DNA of 64,000 nt from Ignavibacterium sp. (GCA_018335755.1 JAGXRK010000053.1:124001-188000), one strand, 5' to 3'. Positions 16,966 through 25,785 are shown, counted from the first letter of the stretch. Notes: a model not told the origin generated them from the sequence alone. Numbers and translations are program-made.

Positions 16966-17469
16966 ATGAAAAAGTATTGTGGAATTTTTATCATAAGCTT
17001 GTTCATATTTTTTACCGGTTGTTCAGAGAATCCGGCTACCGATCCGGGATTGAGTTTAGACAAGCAGACCGGCTCACATAAGGGAATAATCAACATCTGT
17101 TGTTTATTAACCGATCCGTTGAGCGGTACTTGCAACCTGGGCGGTAACATTATGTATTATCATGAAATTATCCCTGCGCCGGAGAATGCGGATGATTTAA
17201 TTACTGTACAGTTAAGTCTGGAAGTTGATTGTGAAATGTGCGATAAGCTTGGAATGATTCATCCGGAATGGTCAATAACACAAAGCAGTGTTGATATAGT
17301 AATAATAAGCGAGGAAGGAATTATAATTCTGGAAAAGAATTATCCGGTCTGTAATAGAATAGACATCATGTTAAATGTGAAATATTTAATTACAACCGAA
17401 GGTGTTGGAATTTCCGAAATATCAATTAATCCGGTGAACCCTTTTTCCAGTTTATTAAAAGTAGATTAA
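16966..17469 (+). CDS. Small lipoprotein of the DPLSGxC family (copy 1)
   Basis: This 167-residue lipoprotein has a signal sequence ending in the lipobox FTGC with C19 as the lipidated residue. The mature part contains NICCLLTDPLSGTCNLGGNIMYYHE and later WSITQSS, EKNYPVCNRIDIML and VKYLITT. It is most similar to the copy at 23897 (for example TDPLSGTCNL, YHEII, ILEKNYPVCNR and VNPFS are shared), and more distantly to those at 22147, 22702 and 23258. Several cysteines (including both flanking DPLSGT) suggest disulphides. I know no named family for these. The strong AGGAGGT SD precedes the ATG, following the shared leader. Predicted location is a periplasm- or surface-facing membrane anchor. 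It stands alone, ahead of the kinase operon. Confidence 0.8.
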   Translation: MKKYCGIFIISLFIFFTGCSENPATDPGLSLDKQTGSHKGIINICCLLTDPLSGTCNLGGNIMYYHEIIPAPENADDLITVQLSLEVDCEMCDKLGMIHPEWSITQSSVDIVIISEEGIIILEKNYPVCNRIDIMLNVKYLITTEGVGISEISINPVNPFSSLLKVD

Positions 17470-17625
17470 ATAGCGGCTCATCAGAGGGCAAGGGGGACAA
17501 GATAAGTAAGAGTAACTAAAATAAGGGATTTTGACTGTTCAGCTGAATCCTGCGAGGATTCAAAAACCCCCGGAGGTTTAAATAGGCGGCTAAACGCTAT
17601 TTGAATTCGTTCTTTAAATATTGGT

Positions 17626-17693
17626 ACCCGGTGATAAAGTAGTGCATTTGACTTTTATACCAATTATTAACTTATTTTACCGGGTGGTTTTTT
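17626..17693 (+). terminator. Probable terminator with long loop
   Basis: ACCCGGT at 17626-17632 pairs with ACCGGGT at 17679-17685, helped by ATAA/TTAT, and is followed by GG and six T residues. The loop is long (about 46 bases), so efficiency is uncertain. A similar but compact CCCGG/CCGGG hairpin lies at 23828-23848. Confidence 0.6.
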
Positions 17694-17698
17694 CTCGA

Positions 17699-17773
17699 CT
17701 CCGAGAGAGCAAGAATTGCAGAGCAAGGCTACTGTTTACTTGCAGAGATTACACACCGGATTACTCTCCCGAA
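17699..17773 (+). repeat. 76-bp dispersed element, copy 2
   Basis: It matches 13125-13200 closely, with conserved ends and a conserved ACTTGCAGAG...CACACCGGATTACTC core, and differences mainly in the middle. The pairings GAGAG/CTCTC and GCAAG/CTTGC are possible in both copies. It ends 62 bases before the Ser/Thr kinase ATG. Confidence 0.75.
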
Positions 17774-17835
17774 GTATTAATAAGAATTAAGTTATAAAAA
17801 TGTCTATTTAGTCATTAAACTATATAGTTAGTGCT

Positions 17836-20397
17836 ATGATAAACGAAAAGATATTACATTACAGCATAAGTGAAAAACTCGGAGGCGGCGGAATGGGTGT
17901 TGTTTATAAAGCAGAAGACACAAAACTGCGCCGTACAGTTGCACTTAAATTTTTACCTGCATCATTTTCATATGATGAAGAGGCAAAGCAGAGATTTTTA
18001 TATGAGGCATATGCTGCTTCATCTATCCAGCATCATAATATTTGCAATATACACGATATTGATGAAACTGAAGACGGCCGTTTGTTTATATGTATGGATT
18101 ATTATGATGGAAAAACTTTAAAGCAAAAAATAGCTGAAGGACCGCTTAAGATTAATAATGCGATAGATATTTCTTTGCAGGTGGCTCACGGACTCCTTAA
18201 AACACACGAACAAAAGATTATCCATCGTGATATAAAACCTGCAAATATCTTTGTTACTAAAGATGGCACAATAAAAATACTGGATTTTGGATTGGCAAAA
18301 CTTTCCGGTCAGGCAAATATCACAAAGATGGGATCAACACTTGGCACTGCTGCTTATATGTCCCCGGAACAAGCCAGCGGCAACGATGTGGACCATAGAA
18401 CAGATATCTGGTCTTTGGGAATCGTTATATATGAAATGATATCAGGGAAAACACCTTTTCAGAATGATTTTGAGCAGGCTGTTTTATATAGTATTCTTAA
18501 TGAAGAACCCGAACCAATTTCATCCTTACGAAGTGGTGTTCCAGTGGAATTGGAAAGAATTATTTTAAAGGCACTGAGTAAAGATCCGGAAGACCGTTAT
18601 CAGCATATTGACGAAATGATTGTTGACCTTAGAAATATTAGTATTACCGAACAGAGAGACTCCTTAAAAAGATTTAATTTAAATAAGAAGAAAAAAACTA
18701 AGCATACCTTGTATTGGTCAGCCGCAATAATAATTCTTTTAACCTCAGTCTTTGCATTGTGGACGTTCCTGGATACTACATACACAAAAGTGGAGAAAAG
18801 AAAATTTATTGCTGTTTTACCTTTTAAGCCAATTAGTGAAACAGACGAAAACAAGGATTTTGCTGATGGTATTCACGATGATGTTATTATTCAGCTTTCT
18901 AAAATAGGTGAATTGAAAGTTATTGCCCGTAGTTCGGTATTGGAATATCAGGAATCTAAAAAATCATTAAAGCAAATAGCCTCTGAACTTGGCGCCGGTT
19001 CTATTTTGGAAGGAAGTACACGCAGAAGTAATGATCTTATTCGTGTAAATGCACGCCTTGTTGATCCGGAAACCGGAGAAAATCTTTGGGCTGAAACCTA
19101 CGACAGACCATACGAAGATATTTTTGTTATTCAGAGTGATCTTGCCCAAAAAATTGCAGCGGCTCTTCAAATAAAACTTGGTACAGAGGAACTGTTCTCA
19201 CTTCAAGCAGAACCAACTGAAAATATGATTGCCTGGGATTATTTTAGAAAAGGAAAATACTTCTGGGAAGTATCCTATAATTTTGAAGGTAATCTTAAAT
19301 CCGCAGAAATGTTCACAATTGCTTGCTCCCTTGATTCCAGTTTTACTCTTGCCTGGATATTCCGTTCTATGGCTTATAGTGTTGTAGCCGGACAAAGTCC
19401 TTCATTCGAAGAACGTTTAAACTATATAAAAGAGGCTGAATTCTCGCTGCAAATAGCCAGGCAAACAGGAGAAGATATGCCTGAATATCATCTGGCTAGA
19501 GGGCATTACTATTATCATATAAAAAATAATCTTGATTCAGCAATTATTGAAACAGAAATAGCAGATCAAAAAAGACCGAATGAATCGAATATTTTATATT
19601 TTCTTTCAATTTTAGTTTCTGATAAAGGTGATTGGAAAAGAGGTTATAATATATCTGAACGAATTTATCAGCTTAATCCAAAAGGTACAGGCGGCTTATT
19701 ATTAGGTGCCTGGAGTACTTTTGGACTTGGGCTTTATGATGAATCTGAAGTTTGGGCTGATAAACTTATTAATAATGATCCTGAAAGCGGACTTGGTTAT
19801 GTATTAAAAACAATAACTGTGTTGCTGGGTAAAGGTGAAATTGAACGTGCGCAATCCATTCTGAATGAAGCTAAAATATTTACGTTACGTGATACATACC
19901 ATTTCGCGATTTATCAATACTTGATTTATTTATATAAAAAAGAATTTAATAAAGCTGTTAGTGTATTTAAAGATTGGAACTATCCAGTAAGATGGTATTT
20001 TTTAGGAATTGCATATAAACTGATGAATAATCAAACTAAGGCTTTTGATTGTTTTGATTCTACAAGAGTTATCTATTCCGAACTTTTATCCAAACACCCT
20101 GATAATAAAAAGGCAAGATTAAGATTGGCTGTGGCTTATGCAGCTCTGAATGATAAAACCAATGCATTGCTGCAAATGGCGCAAACGACTGAAGACTCCA
20201 GGAGGCAGTTCGAAATTGATTATATTTATTTTAATATTCTTATAGATGAGCATGACTTTGCTGTAAAATTGTTAAAAAAGTATATTCAGGATAGAACTGA
20301 GCCGACATCATTTATGATCAAAAATGATCCAAGATTAGATGCTTTAAGGAAGAGAGGAGACTTTAAGGAAGCATTAAAAATGATTCCCGATGAATAA
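17836..20397 (+). CDS. Hanks-type Ser/Thr protein kinase with TolB/FlgO-like and TPR regions
   Basis: This 853-residue membrane kinase has a complete catalytic domain (about 8-270). It shows the glycine loop GGGGMG at 16-21, K38 in VALKF, HRD at 130-132, DFG at 150-152 and the activation segment GTAAYMSPEQAS. A single transmembrane helix lies at about 292-313. Outside it comes a region beginning IAVLPFKPISETDENKDFADG that resembles the FlgO/TolB N-terminal-like domain found in adenylate cyclase and kinase receptors (about 325-450). TPR-like helical repeats run to the C-terminus. Such kinases are common in FCB and Acidobacteria genomes. The ATG has no strong SD. The gene is followed after eight bases by a sigma-54 activator gene, so the two are an operon. 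The kinase may control that activator or a shared target, which is inference. Confidence 0.93.
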   Translation: MINEKILHYSISEKLGGGGMGVVYKAEDTKLRRTVALKFLPASFSYDEEAKQRFLYEAYAASSIQHHNICNIHDIDETEDGRLFICMDYYDGKTLKQKIAEGPLKINNAIDISLQVAHGLLKTHEQKIIHRDIKPANIFVTKDGTIKILDFGLAKLSGQANITKMGSTLGTAAYMSPEQASGNDVDHRTDIWSLGIVIYEMISGKTPFQNDFEQAVLYSILNEEPEPISSLRSGVPVELERIILKALSKDPEDRYQHIDEMIVDLRNISITEQRDSLKRFNLNKKKKTKHTLYWSAAIIILLTSVFALWTFLDTTYTKVEKRKFIAVLPFKPISETDENKDFADGIHDDVIIQLSKIGELKVIARSSVLEYQESKKSLKQIASELGAGSILEGSTRRSNDLIRVNARLVDPETGENLWAETYDRPYEDIFVIQSDLAQKIAAALQIKLGTEELFSLQAEPTENMIAWDYFRKGKYFWEVSYNFEGNLKSAEMFTIACSLDSSFTLAWIFRSMAYSVVAGQSPSFEERLNYIKEAEFSLQIARQTGEDMPEYHLARGHYYYHIKNNLDSAIIETEIADQKRPNESNILYFLSILVSDKGDWKRGYNISERIYQLNPKGTGGLLLGAWSTFGLGLYDESEVWADKLINNDPESGLGYVLKTITVLLGKGEIERAQSILNEAKIFTLRDTYHFAIYQYLIYLYKKEFNKAVSVFKDWNYPVRWYFLGIAYKLMNNQTKAFDCFDSTRVIYSELLSKHPDNKKARLRLAVAYAALNDKTNALLQMAQTTEDSRRQFEIDYIYFNILIDEHDFAVKLLKKYIQDRTEPTSFMIKNDPRLDALRKRGDFKEALKMIPDE

Positions 20398-20405
20398 GAA
20401 ACTTA

Positions 20406-21932
20406 ATGCTATTAAAAACATTGATTAAAGATAAAAACATATTAGATGAAATTATTGAGATAGCATCAGTACTCAATAATGAAACACTATTTGAGGAAAT
20501 GCTGCGCTTTATTTCCGAAAAAACACTGCGAATGTTTGATTGTGATTTTGTTCATATCTCGGTATTTAATCCTCAGACACAGAATACAGTAAAGACTGTA
20601 ATTAAGAATGAAAAAATCTCTGATCTTGCTTCAATTCATATGATCAATTTGAACATTTCGGGCTGGGTACTTAAAAACCGGAAATCTTTTTTAACAAATA
20701 ATCTTCCTGAAGATAAAAGATTTAGCAGCGGATTGTTACATAATTGCGGTATTAATTCAGCTGTCGGATCACTTCTTCTCGCAAACAGTAAACCAATTGG
20801 GTTATTATTAATGTTAAGCAACGATTCCGGCAGAAAATTTAGTGAGCTGGATGTTGAGTATGCAAACAAACTATCTGCGGTTATATCACCGTTTATCAAC
20901 AGAACTGATAAAATTCATCAGTACTTCACTTGTGTGCTTCCAGAAAATGAACTGCTTGTTAAATATTCTAAACTTGGACTGGTAGGAAAAAGCAAAAGAT
21001 TTATTGACCTGCTCAAATCAATTGAGTCAGCTTCCAGATGTGATGTTAGGGTTTTACTTGAGGGTGATACTGGTACGGGAAAAGAAATTATTGCAAAAGC
21101 AATTCATAAACTCAGCAGCAGAAGTGATAATGATTTTATGGTTTTAGATTGTGCTTCAATTCAGGATAACCTAATTGAAAGCGAGTTGTTCGGTCACACA
21201 AAAGGTTCATTTACAGGGGCAGTTAAAGACAGGCCCGGCATTATTGAAGAAGCAGACGGCGGAACATTATTTATTGATGAAATAAATCATCTTCCTCCGG
21301 ATATGCAGGTGAAATTTTTAAGATTTCTTCAGGAAAAAGAATTCAGACCTGTAGGTTCCAACCAGATTAAAAAATCAAATGTTAGAATAATTACTGCAAG
21401 CAGTATTCCCTTAAATGAGCTTGTTAAAGAAAAAAAGATGCGTGAAGAATTGCTCTACAGACTTAATGTTTATCCTATTCGTATTCCGTCTCTTAATGAC
21501 AGATCAGAAGATATTATGCTTTTAGCACATCACTTCATTAAAATATTTGCAGCTCAACAAAATAAAATCGTTGAAACAATCGACACAGAGATAATGAATT
21601 TTATGCTGCATAAAAACTGGGCCGGTAATATCCGTGAACTTGAAAATTTTGTAGAACGGATTGTAACTCTTGCTCCATTAAATGATAAAATAGTATTTAA
21701 GAACTCTCTGCCTGCCGAACATCTTGAAGAATTTCTTAATGTTAAATCAAACACTTCATATTCAGGTTCAAAAATATCTCTTACTGAAACCCTTGAAGAG
21801 ATTGAAGTTCAGATAATACGGGAAGCATTAATAAATACTAACTGGAACCAGTCAAAAGCGGCGGCATCTCTCAGCATTCCTGAACAAACATTGCGCTATA
21901 AAATGCATAAACATAGTATCGCAAAACCTTAA
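20406..21932 (+). CDS. Sigma-54-dependent transcriptional activator with GAF sensor
   Basis: This 508-residue regulator has an N-terminal GAF-type sensor (about 15-170), a central AAA+ ATPase and a C-terminal Fis-type helix-turn-helix. The AAA+ domain shows Walker A GDTGTGKE (about 220-227), the sigma-54 contact loop GSFTGA (about 267-272, a Ser variant of GAFTGA) and Walker B GGTLFIDEI. The C-terminus NWNQSKAAASLSIPEQTLRYKMHKH would bind DNA. It has no receiver domain, so control would come from a ligand on GAF or from the neighbouring kinase. It begins eight bases after the kinase stop. About 40 bases after its own stop is a large palindrome (21968-22016), followed by a sigma-54-like promoter at 22082 and the lipoprotein cluster. 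That cluster is its most likely target. Confidence 0.94.
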   Translation: MLLKTLIKDKNILDEIIEIASVLNNETLFEEMLRFISEKTLRMFDCDFVHISVFNPQTQNTVKTVIKNEKISDLASIHMINLNISGWVLKNRKSFLTNNLPEDKRFSSGLLHNCGINSAVGSLLLANSKPIGLLLMLSNDSGRKFSELDVEYANKLSAVISPFINRTDKIHQYFTCVLPENELLVKYSKLGLVGKSKRFIDLLKSIESASRCDVRVLLEGDTGTGKEIIAKAIHKLSSRSDNDFMVLDCASIQDNLIESELFGHTKGSFTGAVKDRPGIIEEADGGTLFIDEINHLPPDMQVKFLRFLQEKEFRPVGSNQIKKSNVRIITASSIPLNELVKEKKMREELLYRLNVYPIRIPSLNDRSEDIMLLAHHFIKIFAAQQNKIVETIDTEIMNFMLHKNWAGNIRELENFVERIVTLAPLNDKIVFKNSLPAEHLEEFLNVKSNTSYSGSKISLTETLEEIEVQIIREALINTNWNQSKAAASLSIPEQTLRYKMHKHSIAKP

Positions 21933-21967
21933 GCACTCCATATTTTATCTGAATAATAAATAAAAAA

Positions 21968-22016
21968 TATTTTATCGCAGAAATCTGCGAGTTCGCAATT
22001 TTCTGCGATAGAAAAT
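21968..22016 (+). promoter_or_regulatory. Large palindrome, possible activator-binding site
   Basis: TATCGCAGAAA at 21973-21983 is the perfect inverted repeat of TTTCTGCGATA at 22000-22010. The flanks extend the pairing (ATTTT / AAAAT) and the loop contains a second small palindrome TGCGA-gt-TCGCA. No T-run follows on the plus strand. Its centre is about 115 bases upstream of the start site expected for the sigma-54-like promoter at 22082, a normal enhancer distance. It could also simply be a hairpin terminator for the regulator gene. Confidence 0.55.
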
Positions 22017-22081
22017 AGTTTTGCCTGAAAAATTTTCTTCGAATACTTTGCAAAATAAAAACATTTACTATTCTATTTATC

Positions 22082-22094
22082 GGCACTCCATTTG
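22082..22094 (+). promoter_or_regulatory. Sigma-54-like promoter candidate before the lipoprotein cluster
   Basis: GGCAC (22082-22086), five bases, then TTG (22092-22094) match the -24/-12 spacing. The last -12 base is A instead of C. It is about 50 bases before the ATG at 22147 and directly downstream of a gene for a sigma-54 activator. Confidence 0.45.
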
Positions 22095-22146
22095 AGTCTA
22101 CGGGCATTGAAACCTTTTATAATCATCAACCACAAAGGAGAGTGCT

Positions 22147-22674
22147 ATGAAAAAGTTATTTGTATTACCCGTCTTTTTTCTGATACTGTTTTTCATCGGA
22201 TGTCAGGAAAACCCGATCACTGAACCGGTTGCTGAAAGAAGCAGTCCGATTCTTTCAAAAGAGGGAACTTTAAACCTCTGCTGCAATGTAAGCGACCCTT
22301 TTTTCTCAGGTGAATGCTCTGTTGTTGGTACCATGTACTATATACACGAGGTAAGATATTCTAATAATTCAGTCTATGCAACAATTGGCTTAACAATAGA
22401 TGTTGATGCTCAATTATGCCCAAAAGATCCTCAGTTTAGTTATGTGTCGTGGAGTATAAATAAAGGAAGTACACATAGTTTTGTTGTAAAAAATCTCCAA
22501 TCATTAAATACCACTTTTAAAGGCGAATCTGAGAAACAATTCACCCAGCTCTATACAATTAGTAACCGAAAAGATCTCATGCTGGAAATACAATTCCTGG
22601 TGGATCTTAATGATCTGAAGATTACAAGTATACGTACTGTTAAAGCTTTTGCAACTTTATTAACAGCAGAATAA
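22147..22674 (+). CDS. Small lipoprotein of the DPLSGxC family (copy 2)
   Basis: This 175-residue lipoprotein has lipobox FIGC and C19, followed by QENPITEPV, a motif shared with the next two genes. Conserved family features are LNLCCNVSDPFFSGECSVVGTMYYIHE, a beta-rich centre with WSINKGSTHSFVVKNLQSLNT, and LYTISNRKDLMLEIQFLVD. It is closest to the copy at 22702 (THxF-x-KN-QSLNT and EIxxxVD are shared). AAAGGAG precedes the ATG. It is first in a run of three (22147, 22702, 23258) separated by 27 and 40 bases and presumably transcribed together from the sigma-54-like promoter at 22082. Function unknown; it is probably an envelope-anchored beta-sandwich protein. Confidence 0.8.
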   Translation: MKKLFVLPVFFLILFFIGCQENPITEPVAERSSPILSKEGTLNLCCNVSDPFFSGECSVVGTMYYIHEVRYSNNSVYATIGLTIDVDAQLCPKDPQFSYVSWSINKGSTHSFVVKNLQSLNTTFKGESEKQFTQLYTISNRKDLMLEIQFLVDLNDLKITSIRTVKAFATLLTAE

Positions 22675-22701
22675 ATAATAATTAATAGACAGGAGTCTGT
22701 C

Positions 22702-23217
22702 ATGAAAAAGTTAATTTTATTTCTCAGTGTTTTATTTCTATTCGCATTTGTGGGATGTCAGGAGAATCAGCTATCCGAACCAGTATTAAATGAAGATAAT
22801 GCATCTGTTGCTAAAACAGAAATTATTGACCTCGGCTGTTTTCTAATTGATCCGGCATCAACATCCCAATGTAAACTAGTTGGAAAGCTTACGTATAACC
22901 ACGAAGCAACTGTTCTGAGTAATTCAACCAATCTTTTAATAACCTTATTAATAGATATTGATGCGTGGTTATGTGGTGAAGCTAATCATGTTGGTTATCC
23001 CTGGGTTATCAGGCAGACTAATACCCATACCTTTATAATTAAAAATATTCAATCCTTAAATACTTCTTTCAAATCTGAAAATGAAAAGTATTTTGTAAAA
23101 CATTATAGAATTAAAAATCGTGATGACATAATGTTGGAAATAAAATACATCGTTGATCAGGCTAGTTTAAGGATCAGAAGTATATCCATTGCTCCCGGTC
23201 GATTAGTTTCAGAATAA
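22702..23217 (+). CDS. Small lipoprotein of the DPLSGxC family (copy 3)
   Basis: This 171-residue lipoprotein has lipobox FVGC, C19 and QENQLSEPV. In place of DPLSG it has DPASTSQCKLVGKLTYNHE, so the signature is degenerate while the cysteine and the following G-x-Y-x-HE pattern are kept. Later motifs are THTFIIKNIQSLNTSFKSENEK and RDDIMLEIKYIVD. AGGAG precedes the ATG. It is the middle gene of the three-gene run, and its closest relative in the window is the gene before it. Function unknown. Confidence 0.8.
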   Translation: MKKLILFLSVLFLFAFVGCQENQLSEPVLNEDNASVAKTEIIDLGCFLIDPASTSQCKLVGKLTYNHEATVLSNSTNLLITLLIDIDAWLCGEANHVGYPWVIRQTNTHTFIIKNIQSLNTSFKSENEKYFVKHYRIKNRDDIMLEIKYIVDQASLRIRSISIAPGRLVSE

Positions 23218-23257
23218 CAAATAATATTAATAATAATGAATTAATAAGAGGTGTGTT

Positions 23258-23767
23258 ATGAAACAGTTAGTAGTTCTTTTAAGCATTTTTACTGTAATCT
23301 TCTTCTTTGGCTGCCAGGAAAACCAGATTACAGAACCCATTAATTCACTTGATAAAACAAGCGGACTTATTAATGGCGGCGTTATCAATCTTGATTCTCC
23401 CGTTTTTGATCCTTTATCAGGTAAATGCGCTGTATCGGGAGTTGTTAAATACAAAATCTATAGACCCTTAGCAAACGAAGAACCAATGACAGCTAGTAAA
23501 AAAGTAGAACGAGTTAAATTGATAATTGCTATGGATGCTGTATTAGTTGATTTACTAAACACACAGCCGCACGAAAGATGGCTGATAAAAGGTACGACTG
23601 AACATCAGGTAGTGTTTTTCCAGGATGATATAAAACCAATTCAATTAAAGTATGAGATAACAGGTAGAGATGACATTATTCTGATCGTAAAATATAACTT
23701 TGAGAGGTATTCACTCAGCCTTCAACAAATGTACTTAGTACGTAAAAGAGTTGTAGCATTGTCATAG
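23258..23767 (+). CDS. Small lipoprotein of the DPLSGxC family (copy 4)
   Basis: This 169-residue lipoprotein has lipobox FFGC, C19 and QENQITEPINSLDK. It keeps DPLSGKCAVSGVVKY but lacks the CC pair before it (INLDSPVFDPLSG). The middle differs most from the others (charged TASKKVERVKLIIAMD). The end keeps YEITGRDDIILIVKY. AAGAGGTGTG precedes the ATG. It is the third gene of the run; a compact CGCCCGG/CCGGGCG hairpin lies about 60 bases after it. Function unknown. Confidence 0.78.
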   Translation: MKQLVVLLSIFTVIFFFGCQENQITEPINSLDKTSGLINGGVINLDSPVFDPLSGKCAVSGVVKYKIYRPLANEEPMTASKKVERVKLIIAMDAVLVDLLNTQPHERWLIKGTTEHQVVFFQDDIKPIQLKYEITGRDDIILIVKYNFERYSLSLQQMYLVRKRVVALS

Positions 23768-23827
23768 TAATAATTGATCGGGTCTATTTGAAAGTTCTTT
23801 TATCCATTAGTGAGGGTAGTTAATATT

Positions 23828-23848
23828 CGCCCGGTGTTTTGCCGGGCG
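23828..23848 (+). terminator. GC-rich hairpin, possible terminator
   Basis: CGCCCGG and CCGGGCG form a perfect seven-base stem with loop TGTTTTG. It is followed by GGTAATTTCAATTTT, a poor T-run, so termination may be weak. It separates the three-gene lipoprotein run from the next family member. Confidence 0.55.
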
Positions 23849-23896
23849 GTAATTTCAATTTTATAAGGATCAGATAAAACTGATCAGGAGTCGGCT

Positions 23897-24403
23897 ATGA
23901 AAAAGTGTATTGTCATTTTAGTTTTAAGTTTATTGATTTTTCTGCCCGGATGCGCGGATCCAATAATTACTGAACCGGTCTCAAACCTAGAAAAACCTGC
24001 ATTTCCTCACAAAGGTATTATTGATGTCTGCTGCCCTTTAACCGATCCATTGAGCGGTACCTGCAACCTTAATGGTAAGGTTATGTATTATCACGAAATA
24101 ATTTCCAGCCCGAATTGTGTTGAAGGCTTGTACACTGTTTATGTATGGTTGGAAATGGACACTGAGATATGCGATATGCTTGGAATGATGCATCCCGCGT
24201 GGAGCATAACTGAAAGCAGCACAGATACTGTGATAGTTAATGAGGAAGGCATTGTCATACTGGAAAAGAATTATCCGGTTTGTAATCGGGTAGATATAAA
24301 ATTAAATGTAAAATATTTAATAACAACAGGAGGTGTTGGTATTGTAGAAACTTCTATTCATCCTGTTAATCCTTTTTCTAATGCAATAAAGGTAGAGGAT
24401 TAA
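23897..24403 (+). CDS. Small lipoprotein of the DPLSGxC family (copy 5)
   Basis: This 168-residue lipoprotein has lipobox LPGC and C19. It is strikingly close to the gene at 16966: DVCCPLTDPLSGTCNLNGKVMYYHEII, then WSITESSTD, ILEKNYPVCNRVDIKLNVKYLITT and a VNPFS end. The two lie 7 kb apart on either side of the kinase/activator operon, suggesting duplication of a cassette. AGGAG precedes the ATG (GATCAGGAGTCGGCT). Six cysteines are present in the mature part, mostly shared with copy 1. It is separated from the next gene by 73 bases, so it may be co-transcribed with the T9SS propeller protein. Function unknown. Confidence 0.8.
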   Translation: MKKCIVILVLSLLIFLPGCADPIITEPVSNLEKPAFPHKGIIDVCCPLTDPLSGTCNLNGKVMYYHEIISSPNCVEGLYTVYVWLEMDTEICDMLGMMHPAWSITESSTDTVIVNEEGIVILEKNYPVCNRVDIKLNVKYLITTGGVGIVETSIHPVNPFSNAIKVED

Positions 24404-24476
24404 ATATAATTCTGCTTAATCCATTTTAATATTGTAAATAATTCAATTCACATTATTGATATTCAGGAGGTATGCT

Positions 24477-25751
24477 ATGAAACAGATTTTTCGGATTCTC
24501 GTTATAGTAATTCTTATTTCACCATTTATATTTTCACAATGGTATGTAGTCCATCCTCTCGGAAAAGCAAATTTAAATTCAGTCTGCTACTCCGATGATG
24601 ATGTTTTTGTTTTAGATAATAAAGGCTTTCTTAACTTTTCAACTGATAATGGATCTAACTGGTTTGAAAAACAAATTGCCTCAAATACATCTCTTAATGC
24701 AATTCAATTTACAGATTATTCTGTCAGTTATATAGTCGGGAACAGAGGTAATATATTTATATCTGAAACTAACTGGAAAGATTGGAAGGATATTTCAGTT
24801 GATGATTATTTTCATTTAAATGATGTTCAATTTATAAGCAGTGGTAGAGGAGTAACAGTCGGGACTAAAGAAGTAATTATTGACGGCAGGACTTATTTGC
24901 TTCCATCAATTCACATTACTAACAGCTACGGATTTGAATGGAAGGAAATACAATTTGATTTCAGAGGTAAATTAAATTCTGTTGCCTATTCTGAAAAAGG
25001 TTTAATTATTGCTGTAGGTGACACTGGTTTAATGTTATACTCAACTGAATTTGGAAAAACCTGGACGCAGGAATTTTTAAGGACTGATGTTAATCTGAAC
25101 ACCGTGAGGCTATGTCCGGATAATACAATTATAATAGCAGGGGAGAGGGGAACATTTTACTATTCAAATTACCCGGGGGAAAGATGGAATAAAATCCAAT
25201 TACCTGAATTTTACAATTTTCAGAGTGCATGCTTTAAAGACCGAGGTATAATAGTTGCAGCCGGTACAAAGTATATGGAGAAAGAAAGCAACAGTTTTAC
25301 TGTAGCTGCGTTAGTTAAAATAGATGTAGAGACAAATAAGTGGTCAGAAGAATTTGCAAAAATTTACGGGAAATATAATTCTGTATCATTCTGTAACCCT
25401 GAAATGGCAATGGCTGTAGGTAATAACGGAATAATTACCCTTTATAACTCTCCGGCAGCATTTGAAGATCCATATAATAGTAATGTTAACAACTTTAAAT
25501 TATATCAGAATCATCCGAACCCGTTTAACCCTTTAACAGTAATAAGTTATCATTTACCGGTAAGCGGTTATGTAACTCTGAAAGTATGTGATATAATTGG
25601 CAATGAAATAGCCACACTCATTGACGAAAATAAACCAGCAGGAATGGATGAAGTTGAGTTTGATGGAAGTTACTTATCGAGCGGAGTGTATTTCTATAAG
25701 CTTAAAGTAGGAAATTTTGTAAACATAAAGAAGATGATTCTTCTTAAATAG
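24477..25751 (+). CDS. Secreted YCF48/BNR-like propeller with T9SS sorting domain
   Basis: This 424-residue protein starts at the ATG at 24477, preceded by AGGAGG; a longer frame from 24456 would put extra charged residues ahead of the signal peptide. The signal peptide ends near FSQW. Repeated units with NGSNWFEKQIASNTSLNAIQF-type sequence and G-x-W motifs (residues about 25-330) resemble YCF48-like beta-propellers. The last 80 residues are a T9SS type A domain (YQNHPNPFNPLTVISY ... GVYFYKLKVGNF, KKMILLK). It is predicted to be exported and surface-attached. It follows lipoprotein copy 5. The ligand is unknown. Confidence 0.85.
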   Translation: MKQIFRILVIVILISPFIFSQWYVVHPLGKANLNSVCYSDDDVFVLDNKGFLNFSTDNGSNWFEKQIASNTSLNAIQFTDYSVSYIVGNRGNIFISETNWKDWKDISVDDYFHLNDVQFISSGRGVTVGTKEVIIDGRTYLLPSIHITNSYGFEWKEIQFDFRGKLNSVAYSEKGLIIAVGDTGLMLYSTEFGKTWTQEFLRTDVNLNTVRLCPDNTIIIAGERGTFYYSNYPGERWNKIQLPEFYNFQSACFKDRGIIVAAGTKYMEKESNSFTVAALVKIDVETNKWSEEFAKIYGKYNSVSFCNPEMAMAVGNNGIITLYNSPAAFEDPYNSNVNNFKLYQNHPNPFNPLTVISYHLPVSGYVTLKVCDIIGNEIATLIDENKPAGMDEVEFDGSYLSSGVYFYKLKVGNFVNIKKMILLK

Positions 25752-25785
25752 TAACTGGTAATATGAACCACAAATATAATTAGTC

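Larger units (their letters stand above)
17470..17835 (+). other. Intergenic region, 366 bases, rich in hairpins
   Basis: It holds a perfect hairpin GAATCCT-gcg-AGGATTC at 17545-17561, then an AAACC/GGTTT hairpin at about 17563-17579, a terminator at 17626-17693 and copy 2 of the 76-bp element at 17699-17773. No open frame is supported. Confidence 0.6.

Noticed and set aside
17521-17600. A riboswitch ahead of the kinase
   Set aside because: Only simple hairpins are seen here and no known aptamer core; the more interesting structure is the duplicated element further down.
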